Origin: Photorhabdus luminescens subsp. luminescens
GTDB lineage: Bacteria; Pseudomonadota; Gammaproteobacteria; Enterobacterales; Enterobacteriaceae
Assembly (NCBI RefSeq): GCF_001083805.1
Contig: NZ_JXSK01000003.1
Coordinates: forward strand, 62,001 to 126,000
Direction: 5' to 3'
Length of the DNA: 64,000 nt
The position numbers and the translations under genes are program-made. A model generated the notes under the pieces. It was not told the origin of the DNA and did no database searches. It worked only from the letters and a program-made list of their open reading frames with translations. Of the stretch, positions 54,084 through 62,790 are shown one piece after another. Each line of letters begins with the position of its first letter. Within the stretch, counting starts at the first letter, position 1.

Positions 54084-54266
54084 ATGCGTAAGCAGCCTAT
54101 TTCGCTGGCTCAAGCCATGCATCGAGCTTGTCTGGCAGTTTCTTTATTCTACGTCATTCTCGAAAAAGCCAAAAATGAGTGCTCAATCGACTTAAATAAC
54201 CTGATTGCGCTGGCATGCGATATCAATCAGGAAGTTTATCACGCGCTTCTAGGCGGCGGTTTATAA
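54084..54266 (+). CDS. Small island protein upstream of primase
   Basis: A 60-residue protein with a very good site (CAGGAGG then ATG at 54084). Helical, hydrophobic middle (ACLAVSLFYVILEKAKNE). It ends 10 bases before the primase gene, so it belongs to the replication operon. Not recognised. Confidence 0.65.
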   Translation: MRKQPISLAQAMHRACLAVSLFYVILEKAKNECSIDLNNLIALACDINQEVYHALLGGGL

Positions 54267-54276
54267 GGAATAAATC

Positions 54277-56688
54277 ATGAGCCACACATCTTTATATGGA
54301 TCTAACGTTCGTCAAAAACCGCTCGATCTTATCCAGGCTGTGAAAAAATCTGCAATGTATTATTGGGAAAGTCTGCTGCCTACTTGTGGCATTGATATTC
54401 CGGCAAAGGGTAAACATGGTGCTTGCCCTATATGCGGAGGTACTGATCGTTTCCACTTTATCGATGATCACCATAATGGCAACTGGCATTGTCGCCAGTG
54501 TGACGAGCTAAAGTACGGCGATGGTTTAGATTTAGTGGCAAGAACCAAAGGGATCTCTATTACTGAGGCGGCAAAAATCGTTGCGGATGCACTGGCATTG
54601 CCTTTGCCAGAACCTAAGCCAGCCAGTGAAACCACTTATACAACACCGTCGATTACCGAAAAAGTGGCGGCACTGATGGCGAAATCAGTCAGCGGACATT
54701 CTCAATATCTGACCAAAAAAGGGCTGGAATGCCCCAATCAGCGATTGTTTGAAGATGGCTCCTTATTACTGGTCTTGCAGACATTAGATGGAACGGTAGC
54801 AGGGGCGCAGCTCATCAAGCCGGATGACGAGAAAAAATTACTGTTTGGTAGTAAAAAGAGAGGCTCCTTTATCTCCCTATCAGTATTGGAAGAACAACCT
54901 GACACGGTACTCATTACAGAAGGTTACGCCACGGCACTTACTGTCAGTCAGTTATATAAAGGTGTGGTACTGGCCGCACTAGATGAGGGCAATTTATTTT
55001 CTGTTGCAAAAACCGTTCGGGAACGTTGGCCGGACGTGAAAATCATTATGGCAGCGGATAATGACTGGCACCTCCCCGGCGAGTTGGATAAGAACGGTAA
55101 GCCGAAAGTGAATGGCGGCAAGATCTCAGCAGAAAAAGCCGCCCTTGCGGTTAAAGGATGGGTCACATTACCACCGGATACCATTAAAGCCGATTGGGAC
55201 GATTACCGACAACAAAACGGTGTAGAAATGGCAAAACAAGCGTTTTATCAGGAACTTTATCAGCCGGAAGCAGTGAAAGAAAAACCAGTAAATAAATCGA
55301 ATAATGATAAACCTGTTAAACCGACATTATGCCAGATGGGAGCCAGCCAACGCGGGGAAGTATTACTGGAACGTTATAATGGTGATTTGGCATTGGATGG
55401 TGCTTCGGAAACAGTTCATCGCTATGACGGTATTATCTGGCGCCCGATCAGTGACCGCGACTTAATGCGGGAAATGGTGTCTGCTTTCATTGAAGCAAAA
55501 GAGCCATATTCTCCCAATGGGATTCGCTCTGCTGTAGATGCTCTGAAATTACAACTTCCCATGATGTTACCGCCAGAACGTCATTTAATCGGATTCAGTA
55601 ATGGAGTGTTTGACCTGAAAACGTGCCAGTTCCGGCCTCATAACAAAAATGACTGGTTGCTGCTTGCCAGTGATGTGGAGTTCAAAACCCCTGTTTCGGG
55701 AGAAAACATGAAAGACCATGCTCCACATTTTTGGCGCTGGCTCAATCGGGCAACGGCTAATTGTGAGAACAAATCTGATCGGGTACTGGCAGCGCTGTTT
55801 ATGGTATTGGCGAACCGTTACGACTGGCAGCTTTTTCTAGAAGTGACCGGAGTCGGAGGCAGTGGCAAAAGCATCTTTGCTGAAATCTGCTCCATGCTGG
55901 CAGGTAAAGGCAATACTGTTTCTGCAAGTATGGCCGCACTGGAAAACCCACGGGAACGAGCGTTGATTGTGGGGTATTCGCTGATTATCCTGCCAGACCA
56001 GACTCGCTATGTGGGTGATGGCTCTGGCATTAAGGCGATTACGGGCGGTGACGAAGTTGCCATTGATCCGAAACATAAACAGCCCTATTCAACCCGTATT
56101 CCTGCTGTGGTACTGGCGGTGAATAATAATGCCATGAGTTTCAGTGATCGCAGTGGTGGTATGTCACGGCGTCGGGTAATTTTTAACTTTTCCGAAGTCA
56201 TACCGGAGCATGAGCGCGATCCATTTCTACGAGGCAAAATAACCGCTGAATTGTCTGTGATTATCCAGCACTTACTTCATCGATTTGCTGATCCGAAAGA
56301 AGCGAGACGTTTACTGGCAGAGCAACAAAAATCCGAAGAGGCATTAGATATCAAACGTGGAACAGATCCACTGGTCGATTTTTGCGGTTATCTGATTGCT
56401 TCCAATGAAGCTGATGGCATGTTAATCGGTAATGCGGAAATTATGCCGTTTAATCCCTGTAAGTATCTCTATCACGCCTACCTTGCTTATATGAAAGGCA
56501 ATAATTTGAATAAACCCGTTTCTGTTACCCGATTTGGTATGGATATGCCGGGCGCATTGGCAGAGTACGGTCTGCCTTATCTACGTAAGAAAAGCAAACA
56601 GGGTATTCGCAGCAATATGAACCTGAATATTGAAACTGCCAATGAATGGATGCCAAAACTGACAAGGAATAGCCAGCCAGAAGAGTAA
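54277..56688 (+). CDS. P4 alpha-type primase-helicase
   Basis: An 803-residue replication protein. Zinc finger of primase (C50, C53, H71/C72, C75 in GACPICGGTDRFHF...WHCRQC), TOPRIM domain (about 190-260, VLITEGYATALTV and IMAADND), then a superfamily 3 helicase with Walker A GVGGSGKS (about 525-532), LPDQTRYVGDGSGIKAITGGD and a C-terminal winged-helix region that in P4 alpha binds origin iterons. Such iterons follow the gene. It supports autonomous replication of the element. A partial second copy lies at 62790-63424. Confidence 0.95.
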   Translation: MSHTSLYGSNVRQKPLDLIQAVKKSAMYYWESLLPTCGIDIPAKGKHGACPICGGTDRFHFIDDHHNGNWHCRQCDELKYGDGLDLVARTKGISITEAAKIVADALALPLPEPKPASETTYTTPSITEKVAALMAKSVSGHSQYLTKKGLECPNQRLFEDGSLLLVLQTLDGTVAGAQLIKPDDEKKLLFGSKKRGSFISLSVLEEQPDTVLITEGYATALTVSQLYKGVVLAALDEGNLFSVAKTVRERWPDVKIIMAADNDWHLPGELDKNGKPKVNGGKISAEKAALAVKGWVTLPPDTIKADWDDYRQQNGVEMAKQAFYQELYQPEAVKEKPVNKSNNDKPVKPTLCQMGASQRGEVLLERYNGDLALDGASETVHRYDGIIWRPISDRDLMREMVSAFIEAKEPYSPNGIRSAVDALKLQLPMMLPPERHLIGFSNGVFDLKTCQFRPHNKNDWLLLASDVEFKTPVSGENMKDHAPHFWRWLNRATANCENKSDRVLAALFMVLANRYDWQLFLEVTGVGGSGKSIFAEICSMLAGKGNTVSASMAALENPRERALIVGYSLIILPDQTRYVGDGSGIKAITGGDEVAIDPKHKQPYSTRIPAVVLAVNNNAMSFSDRSGGMSRRRVIFNFSEVIPEHERDPFLRGKITAELSVIIQHLLHRFADPKEARRLLAEQQKSEEALDIKRGTDPLVDFCGYLIASNEADGMLIGNAEIMPFNPCKYLYHAYLAYMKGNNLNKPVSVTRFGMDMPGALAEYGLPYLRKKSKQGIRSNMNLNIETANEWMPKLTRNSQPEE

Positions 56689-56740
56689 TTTTTTCTATAT
56701 CTACCACCTATCTAAATAAAACTTAAAAAAGTATTCATAA

Positions 56741-56950
56741 CTGTTCACCCTTTGATTAAAGATAGATATATCAAGATCTCTCAGGGTGAATAATTATTTT
56801 TTAAGTATTCATAAGTCTTCACTCTGTTCACCTTTTTCTGATCCTTGGTGAAGGCTTGTATGAAGAGTGATGATGAGTTTGATTTTAAGTTGTCACCATT
56901 TAATTGATTGAATTTAAATAAAAATAATTCATGATGAATAGGGTGAACAG
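56741..56950. other. P4-type origin iterons (ori copy 1)
   Basis: CTGTTCACC at 56741-56749 and 56824-56832 and its complement GGTGAACAG at 56942-56950, with partial GGTGAA/TTCAC copies between. GGTGAACAG(A/T) is the iteron recognised by P4 alpha protein. The placement right after the primase gene and the AT-rich intervening DNA fit an ori or crr. The arrangement is repeated at 63467-63677. Confidence 0.7.
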
Positions 56951-56992
56951 TTTTATCCATAATTCTTTAATAATGTGGGGTTAGGTAAAAAT

Positions 56993-57100
56993 GGCTTTTC
57001 TGGCTGGCATAGTGTTTTTCAAAATCTCTGGTTTGTCTGGTTAATGTATTAGCCAGACAAACCAGAGAAGACAAGCGTAGCGCGTCAGCCAGAAAACGCC
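56993..57100. repeat. Nested inverted repeat
   Basis: Outer arms TTTTCTGGCTG (56996-57006) and CAGCCAGAAAA (57086-57096), extended with a one-base bulge to 56993 and 57100. Inner perfect 16-bp arms TCTCTGGTTTGTCTGG (57025-57040) and its complement (57053-57068). No T-run. The right-hand island copy keeps only the first outer arm (about 63724). Confidence 0.8.
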
Positions 57101-58143
57101 CATGTCATTGTCATCAATAAGCTGATTTCGTCAGCATATCTAATCAACAGTCTAACTAACTGATTAAATTATCTGTTCCCTATTGCTACGTGTTAAATCC
57201 TGCGCTAACCTTGCCGTACTTAATCGCTGTCATCGACAGCCGCCAATGTTTCCGAGGGATCTGTGAGGAAACGCTTTCGAGTGATCCGCTATTGCTGCCA
57301 TTGACAGCACTCAATGCTTCTAAAAGGTCTGTGAAGAAGCGCTTTCGAGCGACCATACCTAAAATTCTCCCTGATCTGAAAAGAGAAGGCCGTCAGATAC
57401 CATGAGGCTGATAACCCCACTTATCCTTTGAGAGCGGGGATCGCGAAATGAAAGCGATGAAGGTGCACTTATACATTTGACTCACTCACGGGGGTTGTTT
57501 ATCCCGGAGGAAAAGAGTTCTTCTTATACCCAGGAGTCAGACCGGACAGCTTTACTTGCCTTTCGCTCCAATGAGATTAAGCCACATGTTTAACCTCATT
57601 TCACCTAAAGCACCCGGTTTGCTTGGCTCACACCTTAACTAACCGCTGCCTGAGTTATCAGGCGGTCAGCGAGATTATTTCTCAATATCAGCATATTGCG
57701 ACAGTTTTACACTGCTACGGTCAGTACTTTGCTATGCCATCAGGCATCAGCAAACGCCTGCCCTACTTCTATTTATTAGCCCCAATGTTTAGGCGTCACT
57801 TTTTACCGGTTTACCGCTGAAAGTGACGCCGCAGCAAAAGAACAACATGACTATTACAGGCTCATGCCTGTTTAACAGCGCAGTGAATCTGACACTGCTA
57901 TTTGAGATCAAAAAAGCATCAAAAGGAGAACTTGACGATATCGAGGCTGGTTTTTTGCCAGTGGGGATGACCTGTTAATACAGGCGGCAGTACAGCGTAC
58001 TCAACCGATACCCCTCAATACCTCAACCCGTGTTCACTCTGGCGCACAGATATCCGTCAAGGACAAAGCAGGCATTTCCTGTTTTGTCAGCACTGTCGCG
58101 CGCCAGAGATTGCATGTTGTCAGGTATAAGTAGGGAGAAGCCG
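57101..58143. other. Long island region without a recognisable gene
   Basis: It is GC-richer than its surroundings but has no frame with a good start or known protein. It holds a 59-bp direct repeat (57226-57352) and several short hairpins. A 65-codon frame (57623-57820) is not convincing. It could encode structured RNA, as the P4 immunity region does, or be a decayed gene. Confidence 0.4.
57226..57352. repeat. 59-bp direct repeat with internal hairpins
   Basis: Units 57226-57284 and 57294-57352 match at about 46 of 59 positions by my count. Each opens with a small hairpin (GCTGTC-ATC-GACAGC in unit 1) and ends with CGCTTTCGAG-GA. Divergent but equal-length units suggest that structure or spacing is conserved. 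Confidence 0.7.
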
Positions 58144-59025
58144 ATGAGCCGATTGATTAAGGAATTAAAATTTTTCGCCCGGCAGGGTGGAGGCAGCCAT
58201 AAAACCTGCCATGACCGTATTCAGATTGCGGAACGTTTGGGCGCGTTGTTATTGAGACTGAATATTCAGGTTAAAAGTCTCTGCCATCTAAAAGCCAAGC
58301 ATGTAGAGCATTACGTTGATGCCCGTTTATCTCAGGGCGTTGCTAAACGAACGGTGCAGAATGAAATGTCCGCGCTGCGTAATATCTTCCGCATGGCAGG
58401 CAGGGAAAAACTGGAAACCTCTCCGCGTTTGAGTAATCAGGCATTAGGATTAGGTGGTGCCAGCCGAGCCGGAACGAAGCAAGCGATCCCTGATGCCATG
58501 TTTCAGGTTGTTTATCAGAAGGCACTTGAACGTGATGCAGGATTTGCAGTCACATTAAAACTTGCTCGCTTGATGGGGTTACGTTCTCAGGAAGCTGTGC
58601 AATGTAGTGCTTCATTGAAAAGCTGGCAGAAGCAGTTAGAGCAGCCGGAGCCAAAACTTCATATTGTTTTCGGTACAAAAGGTAGCCGACCAAGGCAAAC
58701 TCGTGTGTTGAATGTTGCTGCGGTGAAAGAGGCTGTAGAACATGCAATTGCCATTGCAGAGCAACGTAACGGCAGGTTGATTGATAAACCGGATCTCAGA
58801 CAGGCCATGAGCTACTGGAGGACACATACCACAAGGATTGGTTTAAAAGGTTGTCATTCTCCCCATAGTTTACGGTATGCGTGGGCGCAAGGTGCACTGA
58901 GTTTTTACCAACAAAATGGCTTTAGTCGTCAGGAAGCACGGGCACTGGTTTCAATGGATTTGGGACATGGTGATGGCCGCGGGCGTTATGTTGAGCGGAT
59001 TTATAGCCAAGGGAAGGGTGAATAA
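58144..59025 (+). CDS. Second tyrosine recombinase (integrase-domain protein)
   Basis: A 293-residue protein of the Integrase_1 type (phage integrase SAM-like N-terminus, about 1-95). Catalytic-domain marks: MGLRSQEAVQ, SPHSLRYAWAQ and RYVERIYSQ, giving Arg, HxxR and Tyr. GGGAG precedes the ATG at 58144. Unlike the P4-type integrase it lacks an arm-binding domain and sits inside the island, not at its end. It may resolve or invert DNA, or belong to an older inserted element. Confidence 0.85.
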   Translation: MSRLIKELKFFARQGGGSHKTCHDRIQIAERLGALLLRLNIQVKSLCHLKAKHVEHYVDARLSQGVAKRTVQNEMSALRNIFRMAGREKLETSPRLSNQALGLGGASRAGTKQAIPDAMFQVVYQKALERDAGFAVTLKLARLMGLRSQEAVQCSASLKSWQKQLEQPEPKLHIVFGTKGSRPRQTRVLNVAAVKEAVEHAIAIAEQRNGRLIDKPDLRQAMSYWRTHTTRIGLKGCHSPHSLRYAWAQGALSFYQQNGFSRQEARALVSMDLGHGDGRGRYVERIYSQGKGE

Positions 59026-59213
59026 TGACAAAAGTTAAAACACTTTCTCTGGCACAAGTAATGCAAAAAACTCGTTTATCAAAACAGTGGTTTTATCAGT
59101 TAATGCAACAAGGAAATTTTCCTCAGCCAGTCAGGACGAAAATTGGAGTTGATATATGGCAAGAAAAAGTCATTGCCGACTGGCTTGCTATTGATGAAGG
59201 CAATACGGAGTAG
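59025..59213 (+). CDS. AlpA-like regulator paired with the second recombinase
   Basis: A 62-residue winged helix (LSLAQVMQKTRLSKQWFYQLMQQGNFPQPVRTKIGVDIWQE). The start overlaps the recombinase stop (TAATG), so the pair is co-translated. A directionality factor or regulator is expected. Confidence 0.82.
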   Translation: MTKVKTLSLAQVMQKTRLSKQWFYQLMQQGNFPQPVRTKIGVDIWQEKVIADWLAIDEGNTE

Positions 59214-59506
59214 GCGATTATTTAACGGTTCTGATTGATATAGTTATTGAACTTAATAGTTCGGTTATTGAGTCAGATAATACAATCGGTTAAAGTAACT
59301 GAACCATTGGCAAAATCCAATGGTCAAGGCGTCGCGGTCTTGCGTTCACGGGCACTGGTAAATAATCTTTTTGCCAGTGTGCCTGCTATCGTCCCTCAAT
59401 GGCGGTTCAGGCAGGGAAGGCTTTGCCTTGCCGGAAGTGAACGCCGGTCCGCGAACCCTGTTTGAATCGCCACCACCAATATTGATTAATGGAAGGGATA
59501 GCAGGA

Positions 59507-59770
59507 ATGACTAGCGTTAGAAATGACTGGCATCAAGCCGATATTATCGCTGCATTACGTAAGCGTGGTACAACCTTAGCGGCTGTTTCTCGTGAAGCGG
59601 GACTCAGTTCATCTACGCTGGCAAATACATTAAGTCGTCCATGGCCGAAAGGTGAGTGGATTATTGCAGACTATCTCGGAATACACCCTTCGGAAATTTG
59701 GCCTAGTCGGTATTTTGATATGGATGGTCAGCTTATTGAACGGACAATTCGCAAAGTTTCTACTGAATAG
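59507..59770 (+). CDS. Ner/Nlp-family DNA-binding protein (island copy)
   Basis: An 87-residue protein with the Ner fold: DWHQADIIAALRKRGTTLAAVSREAGLSSSTLANTLSRPWPKGEWIIADYLG, IWPSRYFD. It is a close relative of the protein at 31642-31851. The ATG at 59507 starts the domain; one 6 codons upstream (59489) has a better-spaced GGAAGGG-like site and is possible. It may regulate island genes. Confidence 0.82.
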   Translation: MTSVRNDWHQADIIAALRKRGTTLAAVSREAGLSSSTLANTLSRPWPKGEWIIADYLGIHPSEIWPSRYFDMDGQLIERTIRKVSTE

Positions 59771-59802
59771 TTTTATTCCAGTGAAATAAGCCATGAGATA
59801 AA

Positions 59803-60039
59803 ATGGTATTCTTAGTTGTTAATTTTAGACTCATGGCTAGATATTTTTATATTTTCTCTTTTATTTTATGTGCAAAAATTATTCTTTCTTATATTTTATT
59901 ATTAGGAGCACTTCTTCAGTATAGGATGTTTTTAGTAAAAAAACATAAGAATTGGTTATATGTGAAAATTCTAGCCCGGAAAAATGTTTTCCGGGTGTGG
60001 TTTTCAGTTGTTTTATGCTACAGAATTAATAAGATTTGA
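59803..60039 (+). CDS. Doubtful small hydrophobic ORF
   Basis: A 78-codon frame with hydrophobic stretches (YIFSFILCAKIILSYILLLGALL). No ribosome binding site; it runs into the 3' end of the convergent ariB gene. The AT-rich context can create such frames by chance. Confidence 0.2.
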   Translation: MVFLVVNFRLMARYFYIFSFILCAKIILSYILLLGALLQYRMFLVKKHKNWLYVKILARKNVFRVWFSVVLCYRINKI

Positions 60040-60945
60040 AGGGTAGGTCGCATTCTCTAATTTAACCATTCTTATCCAAGCTTCACTTAGAGCATTTGAA
60101 ATAGCTGATTCTTTTATATTTACAAATTCTTTAGCACTTTTTTGGGATAAAGGTTCATCTTTATCCTTTCCTACAAAATATAAACAAGCAGCAAATATCC
60201 TTTGAAGCATTAATATTGCTGTGTGACCACGACAAATACGAGAGCATATTAATTGATCCGTATGTTCGATAATTGACGTGTATTTATTAAAACAATAGAT
60301 GAATTTTTCAGCTATTTTGGTTGTTTCTTTCAATTTCCATTTATCAATATCTAAGGTCAATTTTTTTTCACATATATAAAAATCGTCCCATTTAATAGTT
60401 CCTATAGGATAGGTGGACTGTTCAATATCTCTGGCAGATAGAGCAATTACCGTTATCAGCTTAATAGCTGATGGGAGAACTTCCTTAAAAAATTCAGTTG
60501 CACTAACCTTAAATTCTGAACCAGACAAATAGCTAAATGCATCCACTATAAGATTACTATCAATGAAATAATTTTCGAGAGAATGACCTATTGTCCAATT
60601 TAAGTTTCCCTCATTCTCATGATCGTTCATTAGATCTTCTATCTCATTTCCAATATTGAATTTCAAATACTCTCTATCACAAAGGAAATATAGGTTTTTG
60701 TATTGTTCTGATAATTTACAGACATCATATATTTGATTAATTTTAGCCCTATTATTTTTCGCAGTGATGCCGCATTCTCCTCTTATATTTTCTGCTGTAT
60801 CAACTTCAATTTTTGCATCTCCTAATTTTGCAAAAATAAGGTTTTTTATATGTGATCTATCATCTTTTCCTTCCACCAAAACTCTCTTTTTTGCACTCAT
60901 TTTTACACTTGCTATGTATTGCTTAATATCGTACTTGATACCCAT
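60013..60945 (-). CDS. ariB: PARIS TOPRIM nuclease AriB-like (DUF4435)
   Basis: A 310-residue DUF4435 protein. The TOPRIM-like acidic sites are KRVLVEGKDDRSH (Glu25, Asp28/29) and LYFLCDREY (Asp90). A helical C-terminal half follows (SLENYFIDSNLI...). In PARIS systems AriB is held by the AriA ATPase and released on sensing anti-restriction phage proteins, then cuts tRNA and stops the cell. The start overlaps the ATPase gene stop (TAATG) as expected for a co-translated pair. It lies in a P4-like element, the niche in which PARIS was described. Confidence 0.82.
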   Translation of the reverse strand: MGIKYDIKQYIASVKMSAKKRVLVEGKDDRSHIKNLIFAKLGDAKIEVDTAENIRGECGITAKNNRAKINQIYDVCKLSEQYKNLYFLCDREYLKFNIGNEIEDLMNDHENEGNLNWTIGHSLENYFIDSNLIVDAFSYLSGSEFKVSATEFFKEVLPSAIKLITVIALSARDIEQSTYPIGTIKWDDFYICEKKLTLDIDKWKLKETTKIAEKFIYCFNKYTSIIEHTDQLICSRICRGHTAILMLQRIFAACLYFVGKDKDEPLSQKSAKEFVNIKESAISNALSEAWIRMVKLENATYPSNLINSVA

Positions 60946-62330
60946 TAGAATTCATCCTCTTCATTTGATAGAAAATCAGAGTCATTTTGTGAGGAATCAT
61001 TAAAAATAGGTGAAACTTCTTTCATATAGTTATCAAAATCCGCCGCTATAGCTGGAGAGTGAGTGCAGACAATAATCTGCCTATTTCCCAATTGTTTCAT
61101 CATTTTTTTTAATAGATCTTCTTGCCAATCTATATGTAATGAAATCTCAGGTTCGTCAATTAAAACAGAAGAATTTCTACTCATTCTAGTTACCGCATAA
61201 AGCATTGTGAGCAATTGCCTTTCTCCAGATGACATAACCATAATGCTGCTCCAAGTTCCATCAGGAAATTTGAGTCCAACTTTAGGTATTCTTTTATTCT
61301 TATCTAAAGAATATGAAAGTTCTTTTTTATCCAAAAAAGTATTCACAACCTCAAAATATGTGTCAATTTCTTTGAACGCTTCCTGCTGAAAAGATTGCCG
61401 CTCTTTTAATGCATCACGGTATACGGCGAGTGCTCCTGATGCTGAAATTTTAAGATCTCCATGCTTAGCACTTTTATTAACCAGTTCCTGAAGCTCTCGA
61501 TATGTATTTGAGTTTTCCTCTAAATCTCCCAGCTTGCTACTAGTTGATTCTGCTGTAAGTTGAGATATTTCATGTAATAACTGATCTGCATTTACATCTA
61601 TACTTTTTCCTTCTAACAGGGCTGAAAATACTTTTACAAATGAATCTGAAAATACTGAACTCTCATAACTTGCTATTTTAATTTGTTGATTTCTAATTTC
61701 ATCACGGAGATTATGTTCGATATCAATTGGAGATGGATAGTTAATCTCAGGAAGAAATTGACCAAAGAGTTGCCTTGAAAAATCTGTTGCCCTATTAACC
61801 CTATTAAAATACATCTTTCTTACTTCACGAGGAAGATTTCTGGTATTTTCACGTCGAGATGACCAAGCTTCAAGCATAGTTCTAAACGCAGGAAAATAGG
61901 ATGTTCCAATATGACGAATATTATTTACCTTAACAAACCCCATTAATCTTTTTATTAGATCTGGATCATATTCGTCGCTATATCTATCATCCTCTAATTG
62001 ACTTATTGTTTTAAAAGCCTCTCTCTTTCCAAAAGAGAATTCAGCATCAGAATCAGTTTTAATGATAACAAATTTTTCATTGTTTTCTTCTCTTTGAGTT
62101 AAACAAACGTAGGCGTCATTTGAATATGTAACTTTAATACTAATAAACTCTAAAAAAGCAAATCTAATAAAGTCACAATTAGCTACATTCGCTATAATAT
62201 GAATTAGGGTTGATTTTCCCGTGCCATTTTTTCCATACAAAATATTTAAAGATTCATTAAAATCAATTTCTAAATCGTAACGTTTGTGAATTCCTTCTAA
62301 TTCAACTTTTTTTATATAGATTTCTTTCAT
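60945..62330 (-). CDS. ariA: PARIS AAA ATPase AriA-like
   Basis: A 461-residue ABC-type AAA ATPase (AAA_15/AAA_21). Walker A GKNGTGKST is at 33-41, signature SSGERQ at 367-372, Walker B VLIDEPE at about 389-395 and the H-loop CTHSP at 422-426. The middle is helical (coiled-coil insertion). It is first in a two-gene operon with a DUF4435 TOPRIM gene, the AriA-AriB arrangement of PARIS. The OLD family differs in carrying TOPRIM on the same chain. Low GC fits cargo. Confidence 0.85.
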   Translation of the reverse strand: MKEIYIKKVELEGIHKRYDLEIDFNESLNILYGKNGTGKSTLIHIIANVANCDFIRFAFLEFISIKVTYSNDAYVCLTQREENNEKFVIIKTDSDAEFSFGKREAFKTISQLEDDRYSDEYDPDLIKRLMGFVKVNNIRHIGTSYFPAFRTMLEAWSSRRENTRNLPREVRKMYFNRVNRATDFSRQLFGQFLPEINYPSPIDIEHNLRDEIRNQQIKIASYESSVFSDSFVKVFSALLEGKSIDVNADQLLHEISQLTAESTSSKLGDLEENSNTYRELQELVNKSAKHGDLKISASGALAVYRDALKERQSFQQEAFKEIDTYFEVVNTFLDKKELSYSLDKNKRIPKVGLKFPDGTWSSIMVMSSGERQLLTMLYAVTRMSRNSSVLIDEPEISLHIDWQEDLLKKMMKQLGNRQIIVCTHSPAIAADFDNYMKEVSPIFNDSSQNDSDFLSNEEDEF

Positions 62331-62621
62331 AATTGATCCTTACCTTATTCTCTTTTGATAACGATAATTAACTACTCGTCGAAGCTATTTTTGAAGTTAT
62401 AATACTTTGAAAAGTAATAGATTGCTATATCAGATGCACTCTGGTAAAGAGCATAGATCAACCATATCAAAAGTGTGATATTGGGCTTTTAGCTAATTCC
62501 AGAATATGATTATAGTGAATTATGGGTAAATCAAAGAAATTCATCTGGGGGCATTACAGGGGGCATGCAAGATAATTGAACTAAATAAAATCATTTAAAA
62601 ACAATATAATAAGAATTATTA
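62331..62621. other. Promoter region of the PARIS operon and right end of the island
   Basis: No gene. It holds the ariA promoter and the right arm-type repeats at 62547-62566. Confidence 0.5.
62547..62566 (+). promoter_or_regulatory. Integrase arm-type sites, right end
   Basis: GGGGGCAT at 62547-62554 and 62559-62566, 12 bases apart, the same spacing and orientation as the pair at the left end. Confidence 0.6.
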
Positions 62622-62637
62622 TCGAATCCTGTAGGGC
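62622..62637 (+). other. attR core of the P4-like island
   Basis: Exact 16-bp copy of the tRNA 3' end (50885-50900). It marks the island as 50.9-62.6 kb. The following bases (CTACCG) diverge from the tRNA CCA end. Confidence 0.75.
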
Positions 62638-62790
62638 TACCGAAGTCCATTAAACCCAGTAAATACAAGACACTACTACAGTTCATATTCTTTCTACGTC
62701 CACTATAGTTTGTTGAAATCCATCCTATTTTGGGGGTACGTTCAGGTTCAATGAAGTGAGATACCCCAGATGAAACTAACAACCCAACAG
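62638..62790 (+). pseudogene. Degenerate left end of a second island with integrase start
   Basis: It parallels 50907-51092: AAGTCCA, GTTGAAATC, TTTGGGGGTACG, AGGTTCAAT, then ATACCCC-AG-ATGAAACTAACAACCCAACAG, matching the integrase start (MKLT-Q). After seven codons it is joined to primase sequence. Confidence 0.65.

Noticed and set aside
57226-57352. CRISPR array
   Set aside because: Only two diverged 59-bp units with a 9-base gap; no spacers of regular length and no cas genes anywhere in the window.
57623-57820. 65-codon frame in the island non-coding region
   Set aside because: No ribosome binding site, no domain, and it sits among hairpins; composition is not coding-like.
60013-62330. 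Gabija- or OLD-type defence instead of PARIS
   Set aside because: OLD and GajA carry ATPase and TOPRIM on one chain and Gabija has a UvrD-like helicase partner; here the TOPRIM-like domain is a separate DUF4435 protein and there is no helicase gene.
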